A DNA stretch of 64,000 bases from Dasyornis broadbenti (lineage: Eukaryota; Chordata; Aves; Passeriformes; Dasyornithidae), in contig VZRN01006818.1 in the NCBI GenBank assembly GCA_013397935.1, forward strand, positions 5,125,266 through 5,189,265, written 5' to 3'. The notes below the pieces were generated by a model, which had not been told where the DNA came from, did no database searches, and worked only from the letters and a program-made list of their open reading frames with translations. Made by a program: the position numbers and the translations under genes. Positions 51,154-64,000 of this stretch are shown here, one piece after another. Position 1 is the stretch's first letter. The number at the start of each line of letters is the position of its first letter.

Positions 51154-52625
51154 GTGAGTGCTGATGGCCCAGCCGGGTGGGTCCCTGCAAAGGGCAGTGG
51201 TGCAGCAGCAGCAGGACAGCAGAAGGGCACACGAGTACCTGATTCTCATATTGCAGCCTGTCAGGCTCAGACCAGCAGGAGCAGAACAGCTCTTCAGAAC
51301 CACTGAAAGTTGCCTGCGTAGTTAGATCTGCTCTAAATTCCAGAAAAGGAGTACAGATCTCTGCGTCGATGCCAGCAGGATGGGGACTGGACCTCTCCTC
51401 TCTGTTAAAAGTCTTCTCAGAAATACAGTTTTATAGCTCTCTGTAAATAATAAATTTTAATGTAGATGGTAATTTCAAGATAAATTTTAGCGTTATGCAG
51501 GTAAAGATTTTTTTAAACTTAGAATAATTTTTCTGACAAACAGATAGAATTGTGGAGCACCTTCTTAGTATGCTATGATATCCTCAGAGGAAGCACACCA
51601 TTCTGTAATTGTGTGATGTGGAAACACGTCTTGCGCAAAACCAGAAATAATATTTAGCAAATGGCATAGCCTACATTGTGGAAATGATAACCAAAGCATG
51701 AGAATCTGATGTTGTGCTCCCTTGATGTGAAGCTGACAAGAACCTATTTGTGCACACCACCAAACACATCTCTGGCTGGAAGCGTGATTCTTTATCCAGC
51801 TCAGCCCTTTCAGGGCAGCTGAGGGTAGCTACACTGAAGAATGAGATCTGGAAAAGCCAGATCCCTCCTCACACTACTCCTGGTTACTAGACCTTACCAG
51901 GCATAGAGAAAATGAAATGATGGATGAGTTGATGCCTGTGCACTCAACAAAGAAGGTACAAGAGGAAATTCTGGCTGATCTCAGCAAAAAAAAATCTCTG
52001 CAGTGTGACCCTTGCCATGTCCTTCTGCTTGGGCAATCACTTATATACAATAACATTTTAGGAGCTGATTCTTATATCAAATGCATTGAATGAATCTCAA
52101 CTGCCCCTGACAGAAGCAAGATTTGAGATGTTCACTCATTCCTGAAGAGGCTGATTGTACCCACTAACTGGCTCAGCAGAGAACTCTGCTTGGCACATAG
52201 TTCTGCTGCACTTGATAGAAGCAAGCAGATTCATCACAATCCATTCTAAATTTCATTTTTATTTTTCTGTATCATAGGGTAAATTAAATGGGGCTAGCGT
52301 TCCTATTTTTCTACCTCATTTCAAGGATTTTGATTGCCAGGTGGAAGAGGAAAGGTTGATTATTCTAAATATTTAAAGAATTTTCTACTATGAACAACTT
52401 TGCATACATTACAAATTAAAATTCATCATTCCTGAGCTAAGATGATTTAATTATTTGAGTAATGCTTGCGCTTTTCTCATGCAAATGCTAGAACTTGACC
52501 ATATGTGTCATTTTTATAACAGATGAGATAGGTTTGATATTTGCATAAGTTCAACACTGGGACAATAGGTGTATTTATTGTTTATATAACCAGGTGTCAA
52601 AAATTATGCAATAACTAATTTTTTA

Positions 52626-52639
52626 CTGCCACCTTGTGG
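52626..52639 (-). promoter_or_regulatory. CTCF-like binding motif
   Basis: Read on the minus strand the 14 bases are CCACAAGGTGGCAG. This agrees with the vertebrate CTCF core motif at 13 of 14 positions as I recall it; the exception is A where C or T is preferred. CTCF binds such sites to anchor chromatin loops and insulators. The site stands alone in AT-rich DNA. Binding cannot be judged from sequence. Confidence 0.35.
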
Positions 52640-55600
52640 TGCTGCGGGCTTTTGATGACAAAAATGGGAGAATCAAAGCTTATGCAAACCAAACAAAGCC
52701 AAGGGACTATATAATTATGCCAATCATTTTGCTCTTTTTATTCTTTTGTTCCCTCACCTCATCCGTGATGTTACTTAATAAATATTTACTCCCAGCTTTT
52801 GACTTTCATAATTTATCTCTTTGTTTTCATTTGTTCATAGGATCCCCACATACAAGCTGCAAATTGAAAACAATCTATTCTGTATCCATGAACAGTATCT
52901 GAATAGGCTTTTTTAGAGATTGGAAAACATCTTAATGCTAAACTTTTATTTTTATTAAATTTTTAACCTGATTGCCAGTGCCAATTCCTCAGTTCTTCTA
53001 CAAAGTAAAATTTGTCTTTTCAAATTTTTTATGTATTTTGTACGGACCATTTTCTTGTTGGGCTTGTGATGCAGATGCTTTTGGTTGTCAGTCTAACAAT
53101 CACAAATGCCTGAGTAACACGACACTCACAGAAGCCACTTCCCACAGGCATAGTGCACACTTGAAATAAAGCACTTGCAGCCTGTAATGTGCTTATCTGG
53201 AATATGGCAGACTTTGGAAAGCTCCCTAGATGCACGAAGTGATGTTGCAGACCTGTTCATATTATACACTGGCATTGATTGCTTTTATTTTCCTCTCCTG
53301 TAGTGCTCGTGAGAGAATCATGTCATACCTCTTCAGTGATCCCTGTTTCGAGACTGGCATTAGATAGATTTCCCAGTTTTCTGGTTTCTGAGCAATGCTG
53401 AGTTACATTGCTACTGCTTCTGATGTCTGGGCTTTGTTAAATCCCTGCTTACAAGAACATTTCCTGCTGAACCTGTGCTTCAAGGCTCAAGCTATAGTGT
53501 GTGCCTTCTGATGGGACTTTTTTGTGAATCATGGCCCCTTCCCAAAATCCCAGAGAAAACTGTTGCTGATCAGCAGTTTGTGCAATCAGGCAAACCAGCC
53601 ACATCATGCCCACTGGTAGGAAAGTGTGCTCCAGGTAGGCTAACTTCTCACTTTTGCCTTTTTTTCCTGTGCCATGAATTGGTTTCAAAATCACTGCAAA
53701 TGCATGGGGGGGTTGCAGCTCGCAATGTCTGGTGAGCATGCAGCATATGTTAGGTGAAGCCTCTGTATTAAATCCATGTGAAATGGCTGTGCTAAATGTG
53801 GAGGACTAGACTTTGGAAGTGTGTTGATTTATTTCAGCCAACAAAATCATTCATGAAAAGAAGACAAGGGGGAGGGAGGGAGGCTGATCAACAGAAGCTG
53901 ATAAAAATGACAGTTCTATTTATTTAGATGGATATGAATAAGGCTTTAATCCACCCCTCTCAGGCTGAGAGCAGCCCAGATTACTGTGAAAGGCATGCCT
54001 CAGTTGTGGCAGCAGAAACAGGTGACAATCCAGTGTGACTTCCCTCCTACAAACAAAAACACCCCCAAAAATTCAGCTTCCCTTCAGGAATTGCTCTAGC
54101 CACCATGTGTGTGGAGGATAGTTTTACTGTGGCATTCAGACTGAATCCCTGCTTGGGAACTGCATAACTCTCATCATGCCCTTTCGCTTTATATTCTTCA
54201 TTTATTTCTGCATAATCTTTCAGCTCCTCAGGATAAGGGCTGCTACAGAGATAAAACTCCAGGGTCTCTGCTGGGGAATTCTGGCACAACTGCTCAGCTC
54301 TCCTGGAAGATTTCTGCACAGCTCTTAAAAGTACCCTTGGTCTGCTTGCCTTCCTTCCCATGAGCTGGCAAGGGGTCACATCTCCCAGCAAGATGCCTGC
54401 CACGCGAAGGGACAGAGTGGCTGCCATTTTTTCCATGCTCATGAATATTCACCCATGTGTTGTCCCAATGGTAGAGAATGGAAATTCTTATATGGGTCTT
54501 TGTTTTCCTGTGCATTCTCTGTTGTTCATTTGGTACCTCTTTCCTGTTCTCACAGCACTTTCTAGAATCCAGCATTTCACCTGCTACTTATATCTGGGAC
54601 TTGAGGGTCCATAAGAAAAAGCCAGAGCATTTAGCAGTCAGTGACCAGTCAGGATGGATTTCAATTCTAATTCCGAGGTACTTTTAGAAAGAATTCTTCA
54701 GAAACCTTTGCAAAGGCGAAAGCTGTGGGACTTGATGGTGGAAACCAGGGTGGAACTAGAGGACACAGGTCTCAGGGTGACATATTTAGTGGTGTAGAAT
54801 GCAGGTGTTTTGTTGTTTGGTTTTGGGGTGAGGGTTCTGGGGTTTTTTTAGTGCAAGAGTACCGTCAGCTGGAGTAGTGTACCATGATGAACCTGGACAT
54901 AAGGCTAAATTGGAATTAGTGTCAGGAACCATTCTAACAGAGGAAGATCCCCCAATTTATTATCATTTTTTAAGACAGGCAAAATATGTACACACCACCA
55001 GCAAATTCTTGATTTTCCCCTTAAAAAATGGATGGGCTCAAAGGTTTATGAAACAATCTTATGTCTGAGTAGAGAACTACGCCAGCATAATTTAAAGTAA
55101 CAGAAACCAATGATTATCACAGTTGATGATATCTACAAATATTTGGTATCGGTTGAAAGAGAAGAAATAGTGAAAAATCTGGGAGAATTATTGTGGCTGC
55201 AAATATAGAGGAATAGAAAAGAGGCTAAAAGAAATTCTCAGAAAAAAACAAAATCACTTTAATCAGATACTAGGGTGTTGAAAACAATATGAAAGGACCA
55301 CAGAAAATAATTACAACTATAAGATAAGAGAAAGCATCTCTAGCATTTCAAATGTGTTAGTTCTGCCAAAAATCACTAATACAGCCCCAGTCTACTGCCT
55401 CACCTAGTGGCAAACACAGCACTACAAGGAATAACAAAATGCAAACAGTGTGAAAAATCTGACTGTGATACTATACAGAACATTGAACCCATCTTCAGTA
55501 GAAGGAAAAGCATGTCAGTGACCCCCACACCAGTCTTTTTGGTTGAAGAGAAAATGGTGGTGTGTGGAGCAACACAGCAGACCATTGCACTGACTGTCAG

Positions 55601-56831
55601 AGTGTTTTTTAAAGAGATTAAAAAAAAGAAGTAGAGGTCAGTTCACCGCAGTTCAAGCCAGCTTTCACTTATGCACAGATAAGTCATTGGAATTTCAAAA
55701 TTACTCTTTTCACCGCAATTTCTAAGCAGGAAAGTTGATGATTGAAAAAAGACTGTTGATAAATACTACATCTTCAGAAACACACACAAGGCGCTAGTCA
55801 AAAGGAAGCTTGGGACTTTCACGCTGGCTTTCCCTGGTCCTGTGAGCACTCAGGACCTTGTTCCTGGTGCTGAGGCCAGCCAGAACAAGCACCTGCTCCA
55901 GGGCTGTCCCTGGGAACATCGTGGATCTGCTGTCACTGCCCGTCACAGCACTGAGCAGGACTGAGCCTACAGAATCCACATGGCTGAATGGGCCTCTTTG
56001 AGAGCTGATGCTCATTTAATGCTTAGCTTGTGTCTAAACTTCTCTTCTGAGACAAGTCTGCCTGACTTTCAGTGCTCTATCACAATAGCTGTCTTCATCA
56101 AGGCGTAGACAATGATAAAATTTACTTGCTTTTATTTTTCTACCAATCATCACACACAGGTTGGAACTGCTCTCCTTGTCCCTTTGGATTTATTAGACCC
56201 AAGCCATGTCTTGTAGCTGAAGCAATAGTTTAATTTATAAATCCAAATCTTGTTGCAATAGAATTGAATTTACGTGACAGTCAAATGTCAGAGAGGGGAA
56301 AGGTAAGGGAAGTAGCAATATAAAGGCTGTGAACAGAATTCATTAATCCGCAAAGATGTGATAGAGTTTGTTTCTTACCTCAGCAACATCTGGCAGTCAT
56401 GCAAAAGGAAAATAACAACAGTGATGGGGCCCACCTGAAATGGGAATATATTCGTGTTAATTACTGTGCAGTTATGTCACAGGTTTCTGTAGAGAACTGT
56501 CAACCCACACAGGCAAAATAAAAGATGGATGGAAAGTACTCCTTTTTCTTTGTGTCATCACTCTGATTTATACATAATGTCAAGTTGTTCTAGACAAGTA
56601 CAACAATTTCAGGTGTTTTATCCTTGCAAAACCTGAAAAAAGTCATGGAGGAACAAGCCAGACTGCAGAACTGGAACTGCTGTACTAGTACCAATAGATA
56701 GCTTCCCCGTCAACCAAATAATTGTTCTCAACCTCTTCATTGCATTTGACACTGTCCTGTCCTTCCCATAATATCTCTCAACATGGCACCAAAAACTAAA
56801 TCTTTCTACTGTCCTTGTGTTGTTTTTCTAG

Positions 56832-56939
56832 ACTGTCCCAGTCTGGTGGAAGATGAACTGTATCAGACATACTTCCTTGCCTGGGGGAGCCTCTGCAGTA
56901 TCTGTGGAGGCCTCCATGTCCTGCCTTGGTTATTTCAGG
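56832..56939 (+). other. Candidate exon: 108 bases between acceptor-like and weak donor-like sites
   Basis: The tract ending TTGTGTTGTTTTTCTAG is a strong acceptor. It is followed by 108 bases (36 codons) open in two frames and CAGG|GTGCGT, a moderate donor. The segment is GC-richer than its surroundings. No known peptide is recognised, so it may equally be chance or a non-coding exon. Confidence 0.15.
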
Positions 56940-58714
56940 GTGCGTGCACACTTGCAATGCCTTTATCAACACCTCTGCTCAAAAGGGAATGGTTCCTCTC
57001 CCAGAAAAAAACAAGTCAGAAGATGTGCACTGAGGTGCCGTGGGGAGTGTCCTGTCATTAATGGGGAAATAAAGTAACAAAACATTCTACTCAGTCATGG
57101 GGGCGTCCTGGGTTTGCTCTGATGCAAACCATTTAGTGAATCCCTGCAAGGAGAGAAGACAGATCTTTAGAAGGCATACAGTCCACGTGTAGTTGTCCTT
57201 GTCTGGCAAAGACAGACAGCTGAGCCATGCACTGGAAGTGACATTTTGAAACAAAACCAAAACAAAACAGTATTTTTAATAACAAGGGATATGAAAAGGA
57301 TTTTCTGTGACCTAAGAGGTGTATCCATACACCTCTGGAATAAATCTAAAAGAACCAGAACCCATCAAAATCATTCCATTCTCACACTGGGCTATTGTTT
57401 AATTATTAATCAAATGAAAGCTCCTAATTCTCATCTTTAAAGCACCAAACTCCGCAGTATTGCCTCAGGCTCTGAAAGAGACCAACATCCATAATGACAT
57501 TCCTTAATACAAGTAAACTTTCTACAATAATGCTGATGAACTCATACTGAAGCTAAACAACTTTCTCAGAGAGTTTGAGATGTGGAAATATGCTCTCAGG
57601 GGCAAACTTCACAACTTTGCTATTAGCACAAGTCACTTCTTCTTTGACTTTATCCCTCCTAATTTAAACCTACAGAAATACGCATATAAAATTCCAAAGC
57701 AAAAACTCCACTCACCCGCTCCTCACCCCTCAAAGGACGAGAAACAGATGTATAATTACTTTTTTAGTGTCTTATTGGCAGCTGTTCCAAAACCATGGTG
57801 ATAAGAACAGTACACAAACCACTCTAATTCGAAAAGATGTAGAGTACCTTGTTCAAAGTCAGACAAGGGCTGCACAGTTTAACTGCAAAAAGGACATGGG
57901 TGTTCTGCACACACTGGACTTGCAGAACAGAGACTTAATGATAGCAGATATTCTCCTAACTTAGAGAAGATCTAAGATTCCCCTGTAATCGCAAACTTCA
58001 TCATTTAAGAAAAGCTTTCAATAAGAGACAGATGCTTTCTCCCAAGAATTTAGAGCCAAATGTTATTGTTAGAACACCGGGTAAATATGTCAATGAAAAT
58101 CAAAATTCATAATTTTTATTAGTGGAGAGGTCAAGAACATCTCAAAATAAGGGAAAAAAAAATCTCCTACATTTAGGAAACAAGATTACTTCAGCAAAAA
58201 ATAGATACAAAATGTATATTACTACCACATATTGTCATGATACAAATATTTAAAATCTAATTTGTTTTGACAACCCTGCTGAAAATGAAGTGACAAATAT
58301 ATCTCCTGATGTATTGACACAGGCTAATAATCAGTTATGAATTTCACTGAGATTCTTACGCATCAGTTTAAGCACTGCTTAATTTCAGAAAGATGGTAGG
58401 ATGAATGAGAGTGATTTTATCCAATTAAATGATTGTGATGAACAAAGATTGATTAAAAGTAATCTGATCTGTCTTCTCAAATGCACTGCAAGTATCCATT
58501 CAGATGCGTGCATTCTGAGGTAGGAAGAATTTGTTTACCCATTAATTTATTTTTACATTAGAAAGGAGATAAAATTAATTAATGTATAGTTGTATCTATG
58601 ACACCAAACACATCTTGTGAACTGTACTACATTATGGGTCACACATCTTAAATTTTATGCCTCAAAACTTAACATGTCAAGCAGACAAGAGAATAAGATT
58701 CAGATGTTTGCTTC

Positions 58715-59115
58715 TGATGCCTGAAGGACTTACCTAAAACAAAGGCTAGACAAAGTTAAGAGAATAAAAAGCAGTTACATTTATTGAAGGGCCTTCAAGG
58801 TGCATTTAGGGCAGACAAAACCTACTCGAGAGGCTACACCCAAAATGGATGCCGAGTCATGAGTTTTTCATACTTTATAAGTTCTGTCTATTTACATATC
58901 AAGCACTAATCCTCCAACTGCAGCTTCAGGTAGTGATGTCATTACTCCAAGTTTGCTCCCCCCTTTTCACAGTTGTTTACAACTCTTGGTGCTCTGAGGC
59001 AGCAAAGTGTCCTTGGATTTCCAACTTAGAGGAATTGTTTTGTCTAAAAATGCTGAGAACAGGTGTTTTAGCACTCTATATGGAATCCAGAGCCACACAC
59101 TAAAACTACAGATAC
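58715..59115 (-). mobile_element. Probable LTR of an avian ERV (ERVL-like), minus strand
   Basis: Read on the minus strand this stretch has LTR architecture. It begins TGTAGTTTTAGTG near 59113, a start I associate with avian ERVL LTRs. A TATAAAG box follows (58873-58879), and about 90 bases later an AATAAA signal (58780-58785) is followed by a T-rich end. TATA box and polyadenylation signal at this spacing mark a U3-R-U5 order. I could not find a clean CA end or a target-site duplication, and the 3' boundary at about 58715 is a guess. It might instead be unrelated unique DNA that happens to carry both signals. Confidence 0.4.
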
Positions 59116-62100
59116 AGGAAAAATATAGAAGCAAAAATCCTAAGGCATCACCTGGGGCACAGTGCAGGAAACCAGTCCAACCTATTCTTCTATGTATTCC
59201 CACAGCCAAGCACTTAAAAAAGGTGCCTGGCTTCCTAGAGACGCATAAAGAAACTAAATTCAGGATCCTTAAGTGCCTGTATGAAGGCCACTGATTCCAG
59301 ACTCCCTATCTAGTTGAGAGCAAGCACGGCATTTCTGGAGGGTCAGCTGCAGTTTCTGAGGTTAAACTGCTGTTGTTCTTGTTGACATCATACTGAAACC
59401 AAAACAGTTCTTCGTCTTATCAAGATGGATCAGGTGACCTGTGCCTTTGGGCCTGATCTCAGAAAAGGATCTGACAACCTCAAACGAAAACATGCAAAAT
59501 GTGTAAGCTTCTTGTGTATTGAGCAGCACATAGAAGACATCTTTAAAAATTCAGACAGGTGCATCAGGATTTTTCTTTTCCAAATAAAGAAGGCTCACCC
59601 ACTGCAAAGCAGGAAACAAGCAATAATACATACAACAGAGAAAAAACCTTAGTTGTGATATTGTTTGAACCATTTGATAGCTCTTTCGGTGATGTTCTTC
59701 AACAGAGGTAGAGCAGCCATGCATTTTTAAAAATTTTTCATTACCATAGATGTTTCTAAACACCTTTATACATCTGGATATAAACACCCTCTGAAATGCA
59801 GGCTGAAATGAAATATGTTTTTTTAGTAGAAGAAACATCTATCAGATATGATTTACAAAGCTTACACATTTTAATCACTGCGCAGAATGAAATTATCTAA
59901 ATTGGGTGGAATCAATCATTACAAACTGGCACAACAAATTGTCAGTGTCATGTAAATCTTTTTTTACCTGGACGATACAGAGTGAAAATTGGGACTCTGT
60001 CTTCTCCTCATTTCTAGGAATTTATTCAGAGAAAGAGACCTCCCAGATGATAAGAAATAGATGTTTCTCAAGATATTTTTACTGCCAAATTTATTATGTC
60101 CACAGCACAGAGATGTGGTGTACCCATTCTGACTAAAAGAATAGCTAAAACCTACTTAAAAAAAAAAGTAAAAAGAAAAAAAAAACAAACCAAAAAAAAA
60201 CCCCCAAAAGAGCTAATATAAAAAACAGGGTAATTTTTTACATCAGCATTCTGAAACTTGTGAAGCTTCAGATTTTTCCTTGAATCAGGAGTTAAATGTT
60301 TGTACAGATGAAGAACACTTACAGGAGTCTTAAAGCTACAGATAAGAACTTATCTGACACCTGATAACACTGATATGCTTCCTCATCCTTTTTTGTAACA
60401 TCAGTGGTTTGCATTTCTTCTGTTCCCACTCTCAACTTCCGATATGCTCTGCTCAAATGCTTCACCCTTTCCCTAGTATTTGTGACATTTAAGGAAAGAA
60501 ATGATCAATGTTTCTTTAAAAGGAGGCTATGTAAGGCTATCCTAAAAATCTACGTTAGGAGTCTTTCCAGTTGAGTCTCAACAGTGTGCCTGACAGTGTC
60601 GTAAAGCTAATACAATGTCAGTGAGTCACTTCTAATAACTCTGACATTTCTACTTTAAATCTTTATTTTCAATAGAGGTCGGGAGAAAAGTTGTTTAAGT
60701 CCTCTCTGTTACAAAGAACTGCAAGTGAAACAAGAAACAATTCAGAGTAAATTGAGTCAAAGCAGAGCTCCCAAAACTAAAGTTCATATTAACCTTTTGG
60801 GTTGTGTTCACAAGTTTTGAACGTGTGATACCAGTGAGATAAATCTTCTATCATTTGTGGCGTGAATTACTTATGGAAACTGCTTCTCTCTACAGTCCTT
60901 CTCTTGGTGTCTTGGCATCTGGGCAACGTATTCCCAAATGGACTTCAATTCCACTAGGTTTTCCTCTATTTTTTCTCCTTTTTTCCCTAAAAAATAAGGT
61001 TTTTTATACAGGGGGGAACTGAAAATGTAATATGTATATTATCAAAATGGACACGTTTACGAGTTGGCAAGGGTGGAGCATCTCACAAAAATAGGGTCTG
61101 TCTTTGATTTGCCTTCTGCGTTCTGCAGACAGTCCTCTGGGAGTTCAGGGGAACAGAGGATTCTAAATCCACGCATTTTCAATCTGTGCCTGTGGCTTAC
61201 TCTATAAAAATTAATTTTTCTGTAGGATAGCCAAGCACTCAGTACCGATAGGCCAAACATTTGGGAATGGCTCAGGACGTCTTCCCAGATGTTTTCTAGG
61301 AGCCTGTCTATCTTTCCTCTTTTCCTCCCTGCAACCTAGCAAACTGATTCCCTCTATCTCCCTTACAAAAGAACACAAGCTGACTGATTTAATCTGCACT
61401 GACATTTCAAAGGACCAGCATAAAGGTACTGCCCAGAGAATCTGAAATATGTAATACTCATAAATGTATTTTCTTATGATTCTTTGGTTTGAATTTCAGT
61501 AGATGTTGCTCCCAGCATCAATTCAGAGAGAGCTAAAGGAGAAAAATAAAGAAACTTGAGAATGAAAATATGATGATGTGTAACCAAAAAAAAGTTCAGC
61601 CTTTCTGAGCGAAAATGCCCTCATAACACTAAAAGCTACAGCCTTGCAGAGTGCAGTACTCAGTATCTTTGAAATGCTTCTTCACCAGTCGATACTGAAG
61701 GGAAAAAGGAAGCACAAAGACAAAACTGCAGGATTTTATTGTCCTTGAGGTATATTGCAGGAAGGGAGAATGATTATGAATCTAAGATGATTAAATACTA
61801 ATGGCACAAACTTCACAAGTGATGAAACAGCCAAATAAATTACCAGCGCTTTAAACCAGACACGTTTAGATTAACAGTACTTCTGTGAGACAGTTTGATA
61901 AATGTCTTGAATTTAGCAGCACTGTTTTGTCCCTTTTTCAGAGACCTTTGACTTTGATCACCTGCTTAGTAATTGGACTGGTTTGCATCTATGCATTGTG
62001 ATATGTCATCCTCTGGGTGACATCCTTTGTGAAAATATGGGGGTTTTTTTATGATTCTATAGCACAGCGTTTCCCAGAAAGAAAGATCCATATTTCAACA

Positions 62101-64000
62101 TATCAGTATCAATAGTATTCAAACTATCAAAGCCAGATTGCTTCGATAATTTCCAGGGTTAGCACAAATGTGAAGTCCGTCTCTATTTCGGGTTAGGAAT
62201 TCTGAATTCCTTTTACCATTCATCAAAAGCTGATTGTTTTATTATTACCAAACTGAAATTCTTATTTACTCTAAGTAGTAACTTATTCTACAAACAACAT
62301 TGACCTCAGCTCAATTAATTACAATGCGTGACACTGTTCGTTTTAGTTATCCAAACCTGATGTTCAGAAATAAGTGTCATTTGGCTGCAAATTACGGTAG
62401 TCCTTGCCAAGCAGAATTGCTTGGACCAACAGGCATTGAGCCATGAGACTGCTCCAAGGATGATTGTGTAACCCACAAACACTGCATTCTGGGAGGGTTT
62501 TGAGGCCCCAGACTGTACATCCATATGCTGGGCAGAGCAGGCTCATCTATACCAAGTACTACAGAGAAATTTGCCAGCAAGTGTTTTAATATCTTTTTCA
62601 GCATTTACCCTTTAGTGAATAGTTTGCTGCTACCTCACCCTGTCTCCATGAACCAGGCTATAATTAGATAAAGTTTAGAATTTATTCAGAAAATTCAAAT
62701 TTAAAGTGAAATTTGACTGCAATGGTAGGAAAGTGATTCAAATAATTCTTTGAGAAAACATTTTTTATGCTTCTTTTTCTACAAAAAAACCAGATCTGAG
62801 ACCTGAAGTTCTACTGTGAAATCTTATTAGATGTTCATTTCAGCTCTCCAATATTTCCCACTGGTAGAAGCTCTAGCTCTGCCCCTAGCACATCCCATCC
62901 CAATCACTGTCACACAGCAATCCTTTTTGGCATTTTTCAGAAAACATATGTTTCAAAACTTTTCTAACAAAGCAGCAGCTATATCTTTGCCCTTTGATTG
63001 ATTTCACATAATTGACTTAATAGCCAACATACTGTTTAACATCCCCTTTGCAAGAAAATCTATTTGACAGCATTCATAGAAATATTTTTAGGTTTTGCTG
63101 AGCACATGTAAACATAAAATTGTTGGGAATTTTTTTTTGCTAAGAACCCTTGCAGCAATGCAGCTATAAAGAACTAGTAGAATTTTTTTGTTTGTTTTGT
63201 TCTTGTTTCATATATGCAGATAATAATTCAAAGATTGACAGTGTTATGACAGTCCAAATCACCACAAGGTATCTATGTTATGCATACTGAAGCAGGGAAT
63301 TGAATGTTTTTCTGAGGTATTAGACAAAGTGCTGTTTGCTTCAAAAAGTCTGTTACCTTAGGTTTTGTATGAAAACTGAGCTCGGCTTATCAACCCCTAA
63401 TGCGAAAAAACCCAGCACATGCCTTTGAACTTCCTAGAGTAAATCTGTACAGGAAAGGCTTCCTGAATCTGATGTCCTAGTAATAGAAGCAAAAATGGAA
63501 CACATGCTTGTGTTAGTGATCCCAGCACTCCCTCCTTCTAACCCTCTTCAAGTCATAGTCAATAGTCTGAATTATGCTTCCAGTCTTCAGAGTTTTTAAA
63601 TTTAATTGGTGATTTCAAGTGTGGTTCTGGCCAAAACCTTGATTTTTGTCTTTGGACCATTGCCCTGCATGTCCGGGTTTGTGTATCCTCACAGATCATC
63701 CCCATCTCCATCAACTGTGGGGTATTGTAGTGCACAGTCTAACCAGCATCTCATGTCCAGGGAAAAAACTTGGTCAAATGGTGAATCTCTGTTGCTGTCA
63801 GAAATAAATTGATTGGTCTGTGTTAGAATAAAAGATGGCAAAGCTAATCTGATACTCTGGCTGTTTTAGCTGAAGGCAACTAAAGGCACAGCCTCAGGGA
63901 GATGAGTGGAACAAGGTGGCCATTTTCTGCAGTTCTCTGGGGCCTTCCTGCTCTTCAGCCACACATCTTTTATAAAATATTTGTGACTGTTTTGTTAGCA
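59116..64000. other. Intergenic AT-rich DNA to the end of the window
   Basis: No gene or known repeat is recognised. An A-rich low-complexity stretch lies at 60157-60210. Isolated 'ATGATTCTATA' at about 62050 resembles a CR1 tail word but has no CR1 sequence beside it. Confidence 0.5.
60157..60210 (+). repeat. A-rich low-complexity tract
   Basis: A10 and A9-10 runs separated by GT, G and CAAACC, ending in CCCCC. There is no element body upstream that would make it a retroposon tail. Confidence 0.85.

Larger units (their letters stand above)
50503..58714. other. Intergenic DNA with scattered GC-richer patches
   Basis: No gene is identified. GC-richer patches at 50.95-51.25, 53.5-53.75, 54.1-54.45, 55.8-56.0 and 56.8-57.06 kb carry open frames on one or both strands without recognisable domains. 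A purine-rich GGGGGAGGGAGGGAGG run (about 53868-53883) is close to a G-quadruplex motif. The rest is AT-rich. Confidence 0.4.

Noticed and set aside
53868..53883. G-rich run near a G-quadruplex motif
   Set aside because: The fourth run has only two Gs, and single runs like this are common.
54047..54442. 131-codon minus frame
   Set aside because: I considered an old retroviral envelope or an exon, but no cysteine pattern, signal peptide or family motif is visible.
62050..62060. ATGATTCTATA, like a CR1 3' tail unit
   Set aside because: It has no upstream CR1 sequence and is probably chance.

Overview
The window looks like about 64 kb of nuclear DNA from a bird, probably a neoavian. The evidence is three truncated CR1 LINE copies that keep recognisable 3' ends, a fourth CR1 fragment, and a degraded solo LTR of a family I know as very common in Neoaves. 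The DNA is AT-rich and gene-poor, as expected for a large intron or gene desert. It contains a run of Ns beside a (CTTT)n microsatellite, so it is draft assembly. Nothing prokaryotic is present. I found no complete protein-coding gene and no RNA gene. The open frames of 60-165 codons are what chance gives over this length, or lie inside transposons.

Layout: 0.7-1.8 kb holds the best find, a frameshifted relic of a Ty3/gypsy-type integrase (zinc-binding region, catalytic-core region and C-terminal region in order, + strand). Ty3/gypsy elements are rare in birds. Truncated CR1 copies lie at 6.4-7.0 kb (+), 11.05-11.12 kb (+, tail only), 16.0-16.3 kb (-) and 32.2-32.5 kb (+). A solo LTR lies at 48.58-49.15 kb (+), and a second, less certain LTR lies at about 58.7-59.1 kb (-). 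Tandem repeats are a tetranucleotide (CTTT)n array with an assembly gap at 37.15-37.37 kb and a heptamer/hexamer (TATTCTT)n array at 50.34-50.50 kb. Several A- or T-rich low-complexity tracts are also present.

A few segments combine a strong polypyrimidine-AG acceptor with an open frame, some also with a plausible donor: 17.77-18.17, 26.25-26.42, 37.96-38.08, 50.96-51.15 and 56.83-56.94 kb. I could not match any of them to a known protein. They are listed as weak candidate exons, possibly of a non-coding or unannotated transcript. A CTCF-like site at 52.63 kb is the only regulatory motif I would name. The rest is unique-looking AT-rich sequence in which I recognise nothing.
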